Assembly (NCBI GenBank): GCA_030037035.1 | Contig: JASHSA010000039.1 | Coordinates: 1-27,235 of the forward strand | Source of the DNA: Thermoplasmata archaeon | GTDB taxonomy: Archaea; Thermoplasmatota; Thermoplasmata; Lutacidiplasmatales; UBA184 | Length of the DNA stretch: 27,235 bases | Direction of reading: 5' to 3' | Shown here: positions 1 through 7,642 of the stretch, in pieces | Numbering within the stretch: the stretch's first letter is position 1 | Layout of the letters: each line of letters opens with the position of its first letter | The notes under the pieces: model-generated | Told to the model about the DNA's origin: nothing | Database searches by the model: none | The model's input: only the letters and a program-made list of their open reading frames with translations | Program-made: the position numbers and the translations under genes

Positions 1-109
1 TCGGGCTGGCGTACTGGACCGGCCGCCCTCGGGCCGGGCCTCCGCCCGAGCTGCCAGGCTAGGCGGCCGGGCGACAGGGTCATCTAGGGTCGTTCGTGCC
101 CCCGGACCG

Positions 110-535
110 ATGGTCCCTTCCGACGACGAGCTGCGTCGTGTCCTCTCCGGGGCGAGGACGGTCGCGGTCGTCGGGCTCTCCGACAAACCCGAGCGCGACT
201 CGAACGAGGTCGCCCTCTACCTGAAGAGGCAGGGATACCGGATCGTGCCGGTGAATCCGGCCCTGCCGAGCGTGCTCGGGGAGCGGTCGTTCGCCTCGCT
301 CGCGTCGATCCCGGCGGATCTTCGCGTCGACCTCGCCGTCATCTTCCGGCGCAGCGACGCCGTCCCCGGGATCGTCGACGAGGCGATCGCCCGGGGGATC
401 CCGGCCGTCTGGATGCAGCTCGGCGTCCGGAACCCCGAGGCCGCGGCGCGCGCCCGGGCCCGTGGTCTCTTTGTGGCAGAGGACCTCTGCTCGATGGCGA
501 CCCACCGTCGCTTGCATCTTCCCCCGGTCGGCTAA
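110..535 (+). CDS. CoA-binding domain protein (CoA_binding_2 / YccU-like)
   Basis: A 141-residue single-domain Rossmann protein of the CoA-binding family. The N-terminal beta-alpha-beta unit reads VAVVGLSDKPERDSNEVA (about residues 18-35), the glycine-rich nucleotide loop of this family. It is followed by GYRIVPVNP, and near the C-terminus by a CSMATHRRL stretch that matches the conserved end of YccU-type proteins. Family members bind CoA or a related nucleotide in the cytosol; no reaction is established for them. The length is normal for the family. The ATG at 110 is preceded at about 81-89 by a weak A/T patch (ATCTAG) that could be a poor TATA box for a leaderless message. The next gene starts 11 bases after the stop, so the two are probably co-transcribed. 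The family call is strong; the physiological role is unknown. Confidence 0.85.
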   Translation: MVPSDDELRRVLSGARTVAVVGLSDKPERDSNEVALYLKRQGYRIVPVNPALPSVLGERSFASLASIPADLRVDLAVIFRRSDAVPGIVDEAIARGIPAVWMQLGVRNPEAAARARARGLFVAEDLCSMATHRRLHLPPVG

Positions 536-536
536 A

Positions 537-540
537 GGAG
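537..540 (+). promoter_or_regulatory. Shine-Dalgarno site of the bactofilin-like gene
   Basis: AAAGGAG, with its GGAG core here, lies six bases before the ATG at 547 and just after the TAA stop of the preceding gene. It supports this start and translation of the second gene from a shared message. It contrasts with the leaderless style of first genes in this window. Confidence 0.6.
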
Positions 541-546
541 CGGACG

Positions 547-1347
547 ATGCCGGCGGCGACGCTCCCTCCCGTGGCCTCCTCGGGCTCCGGCCCCGGCGCG
601 ACGCCGCCGCGTCCGCCTCTCGCCGGAACCGTGACGGACCGGGGAACGAGCCGCCGTGACGGGATCCGGGCGGCGCGGTGGACCGTCGACGGCGTCGTCA
701 AGGTCGACTGCGACGTCGAGGTCGCCCGCGCGCGGCTGCGAGGGACCGTCGTCGTCGGGGGAGAGCTCGCCGCCGGCGAGCTCGCGCTCTCGGGTTCGCT
801 GGACGTCCGCGGAGCGCTCACCGTCACCGGCCGGCTTCGGACGGACGGTCGCCTGGAGGCGCGGGCGACCGTCCGCGCCGGCGCCGCCGAGCTCGCCGGC
901 GTCGTGCGCGTTGCCGCCGAGCTCCGCTCGGACGGCCTTCTGCGGATCCGCGGGGAGACGTCGGCCCCCGCCCTGCGCGCGACGGCGATCGACCTCGGCG
1001 GGCGCGCCGAGGTCCCCGGGGCGCTCGAGGCGACGGCCGTCGTCGCCCGCTTCGCCGGCGACGCGCGGCTCGGGACGGTGCGCTGCCGCTCGCTCCGCCT
1101 CGCCGGCCCGCTGCCGAACCCTCTTCGCTGGGTCCTCGGCCGGGAGGCGGAGGTCTACGTCGAGCGCGTCGAGGCGGAGAGCGTCTACCTGGAAGGGGCC
1201 CGGGCCGCGTTCGTCCGCTCCCCGGAGATCGTCCTCGGTCCGGCGAGCCACCTCCTCGCGCACGAGGGGCGCGTCGTGCGCGCGCACCGCACGAGCCGGG
1301 TCGGACCGGAGTCGTGGAGCCCCCCGCCCCTCGGCCTCCGCCGCTGA
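547..1347 (+). CDS. Bactofilin-like polymer-forming beta-helix protein
   Basis: A 266-residue protein with a disordered Pro/Ser/Gly-rich start (about residues 1-40). The rest is a long array of short hydrophobic strands separated by Gly/Asp turns, such as GTVVVGGELAAGELALSGSLDVRGALTVTG read in roughly 6-residue steps. This pattern is what bactofilins and other polymer-forming cytoskeletal proteins (DUF583/PF04519) show when they build a right-handed beta-helix. No signal peptide or transmembrane helix is visible, so a cytosolic or membrane-associated scaffold is likely. The C-terminal third (about residues 185-260) has longer, less regular turns. The gene has a good Shine-Dalgarno sequence and follows the CoA-binding gene by 11 bases. 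The fold call rests on repeat periodicity, not on a motif, so another beta-helix family is possible. Confidence 0.6.
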   Translation: MPAATLPPVASSGSGPGATPPRPPLAGTVTDRGTSRRDGIRAARWTVDGVVKVDCDVEVARARLRGTVVVGGELAAGELALSGSLDVRGALTVTGRLRTDGRLEARATVRAGAAELAGVVRVAAELRSDGLLRIRGETSAPALRATAIDLGGRAEVPGALEATAVVARFAGDARLGTVRCRSLRLAGPLPNPLRWVLGREAEVYVERVEAESVYLEGARAAFVRSPEIVLGPASHLLAHEGRVVRAHRTSRVGPESWSPPPLGLRR

Positions 1348-1360
1348 CGCGCGAACCGGC

Positions 1361-1366
1361 TTTTAT
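1361..1366 (+). promoter_or_regulatory. TATA box of ileS
   Basis: TTTTAT in an otherwise G+C-rich stretch, its centre about 27 bases before the ATG at 1391. The spacing places the transcription start at or next to the start codon, so the ileS message is predicted to be leaderless. Confidence 0.65.
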
Positions 1367-1390
1367 CCCCGCCCCCGGTCGCGCCCGCCG

Positions 1391-4363
1391 ATGCCGGAGG
1401 AGACGGACGGCCCCGAGACGGGCTCGCCGCACGAGCTCGAGCGGCGCGTCGCCGACTACTGGCGCCGGGAGGGGGTCCCCGACCTCGTCGTCGCCGGCGT
1501 CGCCGACGGGCCGGTGTTCCGCTTCTGCGAGGGACCCCCGACCGCGAACGGCCCGCCGCACCTCGGCCACCTGATCTCCCGCATCCTGAAGGACGTCCAG
1601 CTGCGGTACCGGCGCCAGCGAGGCTACCGCGTCGTCAGTCCGAAGGCCGGCTGGGACTGCCACGGGCTTCCCGTCGAGATCGAGATCGAGAAGCGCCTCG
1701 GCCTGCGCTCGCACAAGGACATCGAGGCGTTCGGGGTCGAGAAGTTCTGCGACGCCTGCCGGGCCGACACGCTGCGGGTCGCCGCCGTCTGGGAGCAGCT
1801 GAGCGAGCGCCTCGGCTACTGGCTCGACTACCGGCATCCGTACCGCACGATGGACGCGCCGTACATCGAGAGCGTCTGGTGGTCGCTGCGCCAGCTGTTC
1901 GACCGGGGACTGCTCGAGAAGGGCCACTACGTCCTGCCGTACTGCCCCCGCTGCGAGACGACCCTCAGCTCCCACGAGGTCGCCCAGGGCTACCACGAGA
2001 CGACCGACCCTTCGGTGACGGTACGGTTCCCGCTGGACGAGCCGGCGGGCGGACGGCGGTCGCTCCTCGTCTGGACGACGACGCCGTGGACGCTCCCGGC
2101 GAACCTCCTGGTCGCCGTCCGCGGCGACCTCGACTATGCGGTCGTGCGGCTCGAGGACGGCTCGGAGGTCGTCGTCGCCGAGGGGGCGCGGACGCGGTTC
2201 GTCCCGCCGGAGGCGCCGGTCGTCGAGCGCGTGAACGGCAGCGCGCTCGTCGGCCGGACGTATCGGCCCCCGTTCGACGTGCTGGAGAGGACGGCCGGAC
2301 GGTTCCGGATCGTCGCCGACGACTTCGTCACGGCCGACGAAGGGACCGGCGTCGTGCACGTCGCGCCGAGCTTCGGCCCGGACGACTACCGCGTCGGCGC
2401 GCGGGAGGGCGTCGGCGTCTTCGACCCGCTGGACGGCCGGGGGCGGTTCACCGCGAAGGTCCCGTCGGTCGACGGCAAGGCGTTCAAGGCGGCGGACCCG
2501 ATCCTCGAGGCGGAGCTCGCCGCGCGGGGGCTCCTCTTCCGCTCCGAGAGCGTTCGGCACACCTACCCGTTCTGCTGGCGGTGCGATTCGCCGCTCCTCT
2601 ACCGCGCGATGGACTCGTGGTTCGTCCGGACCTCACGGGTCAGCCGACGTCTCGTGGAGCTGAACGGGACGGTGACGTGGGTGCCGGCGTACCTCCGGGA
2701 CGGCCGCTTCGGCAACTTCTTGGTCGAGGCGAAGGACTGGGCGCTCTCGCGCAGCCGGTACTGGGGGACGCCGCTGCCGATCTGGCTCTGCGAGAGCGGC
2801 CACGCGAGCTGCGTCGGGAGCTTCGCCGAGCTCGCCGAACGGAGCGGCGCGCCGCTCCCGGCAACGTTCGACCCGCATCGCGTCGAGGTCGACCGCCTTC
2901 CGTTCGCCTGCCGGACCTGCGGGCGGCCGGCGCGCCGCGAGCCGTACACGATCGACGCCTGGTACGACAGCGGCTCGGCGCCGTTCGCCGCCTTCCACCA
3001 TCCGTTCGAAGCCGGGCCGTTCGAGCCCGGGGCGCCGCTCGACTACGTCGCCGAGGGCCTCGACCAGACGCGGGGCTGGTTCTACTCGCTCCTGGTCCTC
3101 GCCGTGACGCTCTTCGACCGGCCGGCGTACCGCGCCTGCCTCACGACCGGCCTCGTCCTCGACGACTCCGGCCGCAAGATGTCGAAGTCGAAGGGGAACG
3201 CCCTCGAGCCGCTCGGCTTCCTGGACGAGCTCGGCGCCGACGCCGCGCGGTGGGGGTTCCTCGCGATCGACTTCACCGAGGGGATCCGCGTCGTCCCGGC
3301 GGAGTTCGCCCGCGCCGCCCACCGCACCGTCGGCACGCTCGGCCACGTCGTCGACTTCCATCTCTCCAACGCCGCGGAGGACCACCTTCCTCCCCAGCGG
3401 GGCGCGCCCCGGCCGACCGGACGGCTCGACCGATGGCTCCTCTCCCGCCTCGAGGCGACCCGCCTCAGCGTCGAGCGCGCGCTGGACGGCTTCGACCCGA
3501 GGCCGGCGTCCTCCGCGGTCCGCGCGTTCGTCGACGACCTCTCGACCTGGTACCTCCGCCGCTCCCGGCCGCGCTTCTGGGGCGAGGAGGGGCCGGGGCC
3601 GCGGGCCGAGGCGCACGCGACCCTCTCCTACGCGTTGGTCGGCCTCGCGCGCACAATCGCCCCGCTGCTGCCGTACGCGGCGGAGCGGACGTACCAGGAG
3701 GTCGGGGGCCACGACTACGCGCGCGGGGCGAGCTCGGTCCATCTCGCCGGCTGGCCCGGACCGCTCGCCGAGCGCGACGTCCCGCTCGAGGAGGCGATGG
3801 AGCGGCTGCGGTCGACCGTCGAGCTCGGCCGTGCGTTGCGCCAGAGCGCCGGCGTGAAGTCGCGCATCCCCCTCGCCGAGCTCCGCCTCTACGGGGAGCT
3901 CGGCGAGGCGCCGGCGGCGCTCGGCGACGACGCCGACCGTCTGCTCGCCGACGAGCTGAACGTCCGGCGCGTCCGCCGGCTCCGCGAGGCGGAGGAGCTC
4001 GACCCCGAGGCGTGGGTCGTCCACGAGGCGGACGGCCTCCGGCTCGCCGCGCTCCCGCGGCGCCCGACCCCCGAGCTCCTCGAGGACGGCTGGTGCCGGG
4101 AGCTCGCGCGCCGCCTGCAGCAGCGTCGCAAGGAGCTCCGCCTGCGCTACGGCGAGCCGGTGCGCATCGTCGTCAGCGCGGAGGGGGCGCTCCGCCGGGC
4201 GATCGACGCCCGCCGCGACGCGCTCGCGCGCGAGCTCCTCGCCGAGACGATCGAGGTCGTCGACGCGCCGCTACCGCCCGGTCCGGACGTGCGGAGCTGG
4301 GAGTTCGAGGGGGTCCGCTGCGCCGCGTCGCTCACCCGGCTCGCCGGCGCGGCCCCGGCGTGA
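1391..4363 (+). CDS. ileS: Isoleucyl-tRNA synthetase
   Basis: A 990-residue class I aminoacyl-tRNA synthetase that charges tRNA-Ile with isoleucine in the cytosol. The HIGH motif is HLGH (residues 57-60, within TANGPPHLGHLI). GWDCHGLPVE and the CP1 editing-domain motif VWTTTPWTLPAN follow. KMSKS is at residues 596-600, followed by the anticodon-binding helical domain and a C-terminal segment. YCPRCETTLSSHEVAQGY and YPFCWRCDSPLLYR, with paired cysteines, and GLDQTRGWFYSLL are typical of IleRS and exclude ValRS and LeuRS. The length is slightly below the roughly 1030-1060 usual for archaeal enzymes; the C-terminal domain looks a little compact. I chose the ATG at 1391 because a TATA box lies 27 bases upstream; the open frame extends further upstream, but only through sequence that encodes the previous gene in another frame. 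The 3' end overlaps the convergent AMMECR1 gene by 32 bases. Confidence 0.97.
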   Translation: MPEETDGPETGSPHELERRVADYWRREGVPDLVVAGVADGPVFRFCEGPPTANGPPHLGHLISRILKDVQLRYRRQRGYRVVSPKAGWDCHGLPVEIEIEKRLGLRSHKDIEAFGVEKFCDACRADTLRVAAVWEQLSERLGYWLDYRHPYRTMDAPYIESVWWSLRQLFDRGLLEKGHYVLPYCPRCETTLSSHEVAQGYHETTDPSVTVRFPLDEPAGGRRSLLVWTTTPWTLPANLLVAVRGDLDYAVVRLEDGSEVVVAEGARTRFVPPEAPVVERVNGSALVGRTYRPPFDVLERTAGRFRIVADDFVTADEGTGVVHVAPSFGPDDYRVGAREGVGVFDPLDGRGRFTAKVPSVDGKAFKAADPILEAELAARGLLFRSESVRHTYPFCWRCDSPLLYRAMDSWFVRTSRVSRRLVELNGTVTWVPAYLRDGRFGNFLVEAKDWALSRSRYWGTPLPIWLCESGHASCVGSFAELAERSGAPLPATFDPHRVEVDRLPFACRTCGRPARREPYTIDAWYDSGSAPFAAFHHPFEAGPFEPGAPLDYVAEGLDQTRGWFYSLLVLAVTLFDRPAYRACLTTGLVLDDSGRKMSKSKGNALEPLGFLDELGADAARWGFLAIDFTEGIRVVPAEFARAAHRTVGTLGHVVDFHLSNAAEDHLPPQRGAPRPTGRLDRWLLSRLEATRLSVERALDGFDPRPASSAVRAFVDDLSTWYLRRSRPRFWGEEGPGPRAEAHATLSYALVGLARTIAPLLPYAAERTYQEVGGHDYARGASSVHLAGWPGPLAERDVPLEEAMERLRSTVELGRALRQSAGVKSRIPLAELRLYGELGEAPAALGDDADRLLADELNVRRVRRLREAEELDPEAWVVHEADGLRLAALPRRPTPELLEDGWCRELARRLQQRRKELRLRYGEPVRIVVSAEGALRRAIDARRDALARELLAETIEVVDAPLPPGPDVRSWEFEGVRCAASLTRLAGAAPA

Positions 4364-4973
4364 GCCGGACCACCGGGCCGGACGGCGACGTCTCGCGGAA
4401 GACCTCGGCCTGGAAGCACCGGACGAGGACGTCCGGCGAGCGCCAGGCCCCCGGCGCGAGGCCGGCCTTCTCGCACGCACCGTCCAGGAACTCGAGCGGA
4501 CCCCACCCCTGCTCCGGCGCGACCTGGGGGAGCAGCAGTCCGCGGTGGCGTCCCCGCTCGACCTCGAGACCGTCGACGCCGACGCGGACGGCGCGGGGGC
4601 GGTCGGCGAGCGCGAGCGGGCTCGCGGCGCTCAGGAGCGAGACCTCGGCGACGAGGCCCGCCAGCTCCTCCGGCCCGACCGGGGGGAACCTCGGGTCGGC
4701 GAGCGCCGCCGAGACCGCGGCCTCCGCGACGCCTTCGGCGAGCGGGAGGACGGCGCGCGGGAACCCGACGCAGCCGCGCAGGAGATGCCCGGGGTGAGCA
4801 TACCAGCTCACGAAGACCCCGCGGCGCTCGGAGAAGCTCGGGGGGAGCGGCGCCGGCAGCTCGACCGTCCCCGGCGCCCGGACCGCGCGGCCGACGGCCG
4901 ACCGCGCGAGCCGCACCGCGAGCTCCCCCTCCTCGAGCGAGTACGAGTCGGGAGCGCGGTCGGTCGCCGTCAT
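4332..4973 (-). CDS. AMMECR1-domain protein
   Basis: A 213-residue AMMECR1 family protein. Diagnostic elements are the RGVFVSW strand (51-57), the invariant LRGCVG motif (65-70), DPRFPPVGPEEL (93-104), and the distal GLLLPQVAPEQGW motif (145-157). Most archaea encode this cytosolic domain; its biochemical role is not established. In many archaea it is fused or linked to MEMO-type proteins, but none is seen here. The gene runs divergently from the L40e gene with 57 bases between the two start codons, and a single TATA-like element sits midway. Its stop lies inside the end of ileS on the opposite strand. The C-terminal Arg/Pro-rich tail (about 200-213) is probably disordered. The family call is strong. 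Confidence 0.93.
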   Translation of the reverse strand: MTATDRAPDSYSLEEGELAVRLARSAVGRAVRAPGTVELPAPLPPSFSERRGVFVSWYAHPGHLLRGCVGFPRAVLPLAEGVAEAAVSAALADPRFPPVGPEELAGLVAEVSLLSAASPLALADRPRAVRVGVDGLEVERGRHRGLLLPQVAPEQGWGPLEFLDGACEKAGLAPGAWRSPDVLVRCFQAEVFRETSPSGPVVRLTPGPRRRAG

Positions 4974-4980
4974 CGCGTCG

Positions 4981-4995
4981 CCCCCGGGCCGGGGG
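4981..4995. repeat. Small inverted repeat between the AMMECR1 start and its TATA box
   Basis: Arms CCCCCGG and CCGGGGG are separated by one base. It sits between the predicted AMMECR1 transcription start and the shared TATA element, where a bound protein could block one direction. A short G+C-only palindrome could also occur by chance in this base composition. Confidence 0.25.
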
Positions 4996-4998
4996 ACG

Positions 4999-5006
4999 TT
5001 TTATAG
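4999..5006. promoter_or_regulatory. Shared bidirectional TATA box (AMMECR1 / L40e)
   Basis: TTTTATAG read on the + strand is CTATAAAA on the - strand. Its centre is about 28.5 bases from the L40e ATG at 5031 and about 29.5 bases from the AMMECR1 ATG at 4973. No other A/T-rich island exists in the 57-base intergenic space. One TBP site therefore has to serve both genes, each with no or almost no leader. Confidence 0.65.
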
Positions 5007-5030
5007 CGAACGGCCGTCGGCGCCGACCCG

Positions 5031-5183
5031 ATGCCGTTCCCCGAGGCGGTCGAGCGCCTGCTCAACAAGAAGATCTGCATGAACTGCTCGGCGAGGAACC
5101 CGCCGAAGGCCGTGCAGTGCCGGCGCTGCGGCTACAAGGGCCTGCGCGTCAAGTCGCGCGAGCGCTCCGGGAAGACGCAGTAG
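5031..5183 (+). CDS. rpl40e: Large-subunit ribosomal protein L40e
   Basis: A 50-residue zinc-ribbon ribosomal protein, too short for many gene finders. The protein begins MPFPEAVERLLNKKICMNCS and carries a four-cysteine zinc site, CxxC at residues 16-19 and CxxC at residues 30-33, followed by GYKGLRVKSRE. This matches the archaeal form of L40e (in eukaryotes the ubiquitin-fused protein) in length, Cys spacing and basic tail. It acts in the 50S subunit near the factor-binding region. The ATG sits about 29 bases after a strong TATA box, so the message is predicted to be leaderless. It is divergent from the AMMECR1 gene, and its stop lies four bases before the end of the convergent glycosyltransferase gene. 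Confidence 0.95.
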   Translation: MPFPEAVERLLNKKICMNCSARNPPKAVQCRRCGYKGLRVKSRERSGKTQ

Positions 5184-5186
5184 GGC

Positions 5187-5978
5187 TCACGGCGGGACGG
5201 AAGGTCCCTCGCCGTGGGCGAACGGGACCGGCGCGCCGCGGCGGATCTCCCGGGCGATCGCGAGGCGCTTGGTCGCGAGGAAGACGAGGTTGCGGATCCC
5301 GTCGCGGCCGCTCTGGAGCTTCGGCGGGGTCGCGCGCTCGCCGTAGGCGATCGGCGCCTCGACGAACCGCAGGCCCCGGACGATCGCCTCGAGCTTGAGC
5401 TCCTCGCTGAACGCCATCCCGTCCGAGGTGAGGTGGACCCGCTCGAGGACGTCCCGGCGGAAGACCCAGTAGCCGCTCTGGCTGTCGACGAGGCGGCCGC
5501 CCGGCAGGGCGGCGAGGTAGCGATGGTAGGCGATCCCGAGGAACAGGTTGAGGACCCCGTTGCCGAAGCGGTGCTCGGTCGTCATCGACCGGCGCGTGAT
5601 CCCGCTCATGCGGTCGCCGCTGAGGAAGTCGATCCCGTCGTCCAGCAGCCGCCGGACGGCGGCGGGGATCGTCTCGACCGGGTACGTCCCGTCGCCGTCG
5701 GAGGTCGCGATCACCTCGCCGGCCGCCGCGCGGAAGCCGCTCTTGTAGGCGCGCCCGTAGCCCCGGCGCCGCTCGACGAGCACGCGGGCCCCCTCCGCCT
5801 CCGCGATCGCCGCGGTGCGGTCCGTCGACGCGCCGTCGACCACGAGGAGCTCCCAGTCGAGCGGCCGCTCCCGGAGCGTCGTGCGGTTCGCCTCCTCGGC
5901 GGCGGCCCGGAACGTCCGCAGCACGCCGCCGATCGAGCGTTCCTCGTTGAGGGTCGGCACGACGAACGACGCGCGCAT
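5187..5978 (-). CDS. Family 2 glycosyltransferase (dolichol-phosphate sugar synthase-like)
   Basis: A 263-residue GT-A fold glycosyltransferase. It starts MRASFVVPTLNEERSIGGVL, the canonical GT2 N-terminus, then LLVVDGASTDRT (D48), and the metal-binding DGD within ATSDGDGTYPVETIP (D94, D96). GDRMSG and SQSGYWVFRRDVL follow, typical of the DPM1/DPG-like group that transfers a sugar from a nucleotide sugar to polyprenyl phosphate. No C-terminal transmembrane helix is visible, so it would work at the cytosolic membrane face as a soluble enzyme. A role in N-glycan precursor synthesis is plausible and fits sequon-rich surface proteins elsewhere in the window, but this is inference. I chose the ATG at 5978 because the family N-terminus begins exactly there and a TATA-like element lies 31 bases away. 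The gene is divergent from archaease. Confidence 0.88.
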   Translation of the reverse strand: MRASFVVPTLNEERSIGGVLRTFRAAAEEANRTTLRERPLDWELLVVDGASTDRTAAIAEAEGARVLVERRRGYGRAYKSGFRAAAGEVIATSDGDGTYPVETIPAAVRRLLDDGIDFLSGDRMSGITRRSMTTEHRFGNGVLNLFLGIAYHRYLAALPGGRLVDSQSGYWVFRRDVLERVHLTSDGMAFSEELKLEAIVRGLRFVEAPIAYGERATPPKLQSGRDGIRNLVFLATKRLAIAREIRRGAPVPFAHGEGPSVPP

Positions 5979-6006
5979 GCGTGGCCGAGCCGGAGCGCGA
6001 CGGTCG

Positions 6007-6012
6007 CTTAAA
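6007..6012. promoter_or_regulatory. Shared bidirectional TATA-like box (glycosyltransferase / archaease)
   Basis: CTTAAA on the + strand is TTTAAG on the - strand, around a TTAA core. Its centre is about 30.5 bases from the archaease TTG at 6040 and about 31.5 bases from the glycosyltransferase ATG at 5978. It is the only A/T island in the 61-base gap, so both leaderless messages probably start from it. Confidence 0.6.
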
Positions 6013-6039
6013 CCCGCTCGACGGCTCGCCCGGCCCGCC

Positions 6040-6483
6040 TTGGCGCGCTCGACCGTTCCCCGCCGAGCCCGACGGTGGGGGTCGTTCCCGACGACCGCCG
6101 ACATCGGCCTCTGGGCGACCGGCCCGACGCCCGCGACGCTCCTCGAGGGCCTGGGGCTCGCGCTGTACGCGCTGCTCGCCGAACCCCGTCGGGTGCGGCC
6201 CCGCGAGGAGCGCGTCGTGACCGCCGCGGGACGCGACCCGGCGGAGCTGACGGTCGCCTTCCTGAGCGAGCTCCTCGTGCTCGCCGAGAGCGACGGCTTC
6301 CTCGGCCGACGCATCGTCGCGCGGACGGCCGGCCGGCCGTGCACGTCGGTCCGGGCGCGCGTCGCCGGCGAGCGCTACGACCCGGCCCGCCATGTCGCCC
6401 GCACCGAGGTGAAGGCGGTGACCTACCACGACCTCCTCTTCGACCCGGCGGCCGGGCGCGCCCGCGTGATCGTCGACCTGTAG
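6040..6483 (+). CDS. Archaease (RtcB RNA ligase activator)
   Basis: A 147-residue archaease, the small metal-binding chaperone that promotes RtcB guanylylation in tRNA splicing and RNA repair. The family signature TADIG is at residues 19-23, and the C-terminal half contains EVKAVTYHDLLFDP (123-136) and the terminal RVIVDL. These retain the two conserved aspartates (D21, D146) used for calcium/metal binding. The histidine usually preceding TADIG is a threonine here. No ATG fits. I chose the TTG at 6040 because it gives the normal family length and lies about 30 bases after the shared TATA-like box. A longer upstream frame exists but runs through the divergent glycosyltransferase gene. RtcB itself is not in the window. 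Confidence 0.9.
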   Translation: MARSTVPRRARRWGSFPTTADIGLWATGPTPATLLEGLGLALYALLAEPRRVRPREERVVTAAGRDPAELTVAFLSELLVLAESDGFLGRRIVARTAGRPCTSVRARVAGERYDPARHVARTEVKAVTYHDLLFDPAAGRARVIVDL

Positions 6484-6505
6484 CCGGGGCCCGGCGCTCG
6501 GGCGC

Positions 6506-7642
6506 CTACGGCATCCGCGCGACGACCTCGGCGAGCGCCGCCCCGGGACGGGGGAGGCGCCCGTGCTTCGAGAGGACCCGCTCGAGCGCGGCGAACGTCA
6601 CGAGCAGGTCCGGCCAGTCGGCGATCCCCATGTGGCCGAGGCGGAAGATCTTCCCGACGAGCGCCCCCTGGCCGCCCTGGACGAGCACGTTGTACTCCCG
6701 CTCGAGGACCTTGCGGACCTCGGGGTCGCCGAGGCCCTCCGGGTTGCGGAGCGCCGTCACGGTGTCGGAGGCGAACCGTCGGTCCGGGAACAGCTCGAGC
6801 CCGAGCGCCCCCGCGGCGGCGCGCGCCGCCTCGGCGAGGCGGTGCGTGCGCTCGAGGCGCCGCTCGAGCCCCTCCTCGCGGAGGAGCACGAGCGCCTCCC
6901 GGAGCGCGAGGAACAGCGGCACGGCGGGGGTCCAGGGGGTGTCGTTCTTCTGGAGGGAGGTCAGATGGGCGGCGAGGTCGAGGTAGTACGTCCCGGGGTG
7001 GAGCGCGGCGACCGCCCGCTCGGAGAGGTGGACGAGCGCGAGGCCGGCCGGGGCGGCGAGCCCCTTCTGGCTCCCGGCGACGACCGCGTCGACCCCCCAG
7101 CGGTCGATCGGCAGCGGGATGCCGGCGACCGCGCTGATCCCGTCGACCAGGAACAGCGCCCCCGCCTGGCGGACCGCGGGGGCGATCGCGCCGAGGTCGT
7201 TGACGAGGCCGACGCTCGTCTCGTTGTGGACGACGCAGACGGCCCGGACGTCGCCCGCCTCCAGCGCGGCGCGCACCTCGTCGACCGGCAGGCCCTGCCC
7301 CCACGGCGCGCGGACGGTCGTGACGTTCGGCGCGTAGCGCCGGACGATCGCCTCCGAGCGGTCGCCGAAGTTGCCGTTGGTGACGACGACGGTCCGTCCG
7401 TCCTTCGGGACGAGCGAGCTGTAGACCGCCTCCAGGCCCGCCGTCCCGCTCCCGGTCAGGACGACCTGCTGGCCTTTCGTCCCGAACGCGACCGGCAGGA
7501 GGTCGCGGACCTCCTGGACGACCGCGTGGAAGTAGTCGCCGCGGTGGTTGAGCGACGGGGTCGACATCGCGCGCAGGACGCGGGGGTGGATCCGCACCGG
7601 TCCGGCGATCAGGAACGTCGTCGTCTCCGGGTCGAACGTCAT
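6506..7642 (-). CDS. Class V aminotransferase (alanine-glyoxylate / serine-pyruvate type)
   Basis: A 378-residue PLP enzyme of fold type I, class V. LIAGPVRIHPRVLRAMSTP and NHRGDYFHAV form the N-terminal substrate region. LTGSGTAGLEAV (62-73) holds the PLP phosphate, D168 in LVDGIS pairs with the pyridine nitrogen, and the Schiff-base lysine is K193 in AGSQKG. The length is normal for alanine-glyoxylate or serine-pyruvate aminotransferases. Its ATG overlaps the TGA of serA by four bases (ATGA, 7639-7642), so the two are translated as a unit. That pairing suggests it transaminates 3-phosphohydroxypyruvate in serine synthesis, as several archaeal class V enzymes are proposed to do. Glyoxylate or hydroxypyruvate as substrate cannot be excluded. 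No phosphoserine phosphatase gene is nearby. Confidence 0.9.
   Translation of the reverse strand: MTFDPETTTFLIAGPVRIHPRVLRAMSTPSLNHRGDYFHAVVQEVRDLLPVAFGTKGQQVVLTGSGTAGLEAVYSSLVPKDGRTVVVTNGNFGDRSEAIVRRYAPNVTTVRAPWGQGLPVDEVRAALEAGDVRAVCVVHNETSVGLVNDLGAIAPAVRQAGALFLVDGISAVAGIPLPIDRWGVDAVVAGSQKGLAAPAGLALVHLSERAVAALHPGTYYLDLAAHLTSLQKNDTPWTPAVPLFLALREALVLLREEGLERRLERTHRLAEAARAAAGALGLELFPDRRFASDTVTALRNPEGLGDPEVRKVLEREYNVLVQGGQGALVGKIFRLGHMGIADWPDLLVTFAALERVLSKHGRLPRPGAALAEVVARMP

Noticed and set aside
3..62. Possible C-terminal end of a + strand gene cut by the window start
   Set aside because: The frame is open to a TAG at 60-62, but only 19 codons are visible and they carry no signature; in DNA this rich in G+C such a stretch is common by chance.
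656..1390. N-terminal extension of ileS in the open upstream frame
   Set aside because: The extension is Arg/Ser/Pro-rich, overlaps the bactofilin-like gene, and the TATA box at 1361-1366 places the start at 1391.
824..2560. Very long antisense reading frame opposite the bactofilin-like gene and ileS
   Set aside because: It is Arg/Pro/Ala-rich with no domain, and lies opposite a certain ileS. High G+C suppresses stop codons in shadow frames.
1879..4797. Long + strand frame of more than 900 codons across ileS
   Set aside because: It is the +1 shadow of ileS, with Arg/Pro/Gly low-quality sequence running on into the AMMECR1 region.
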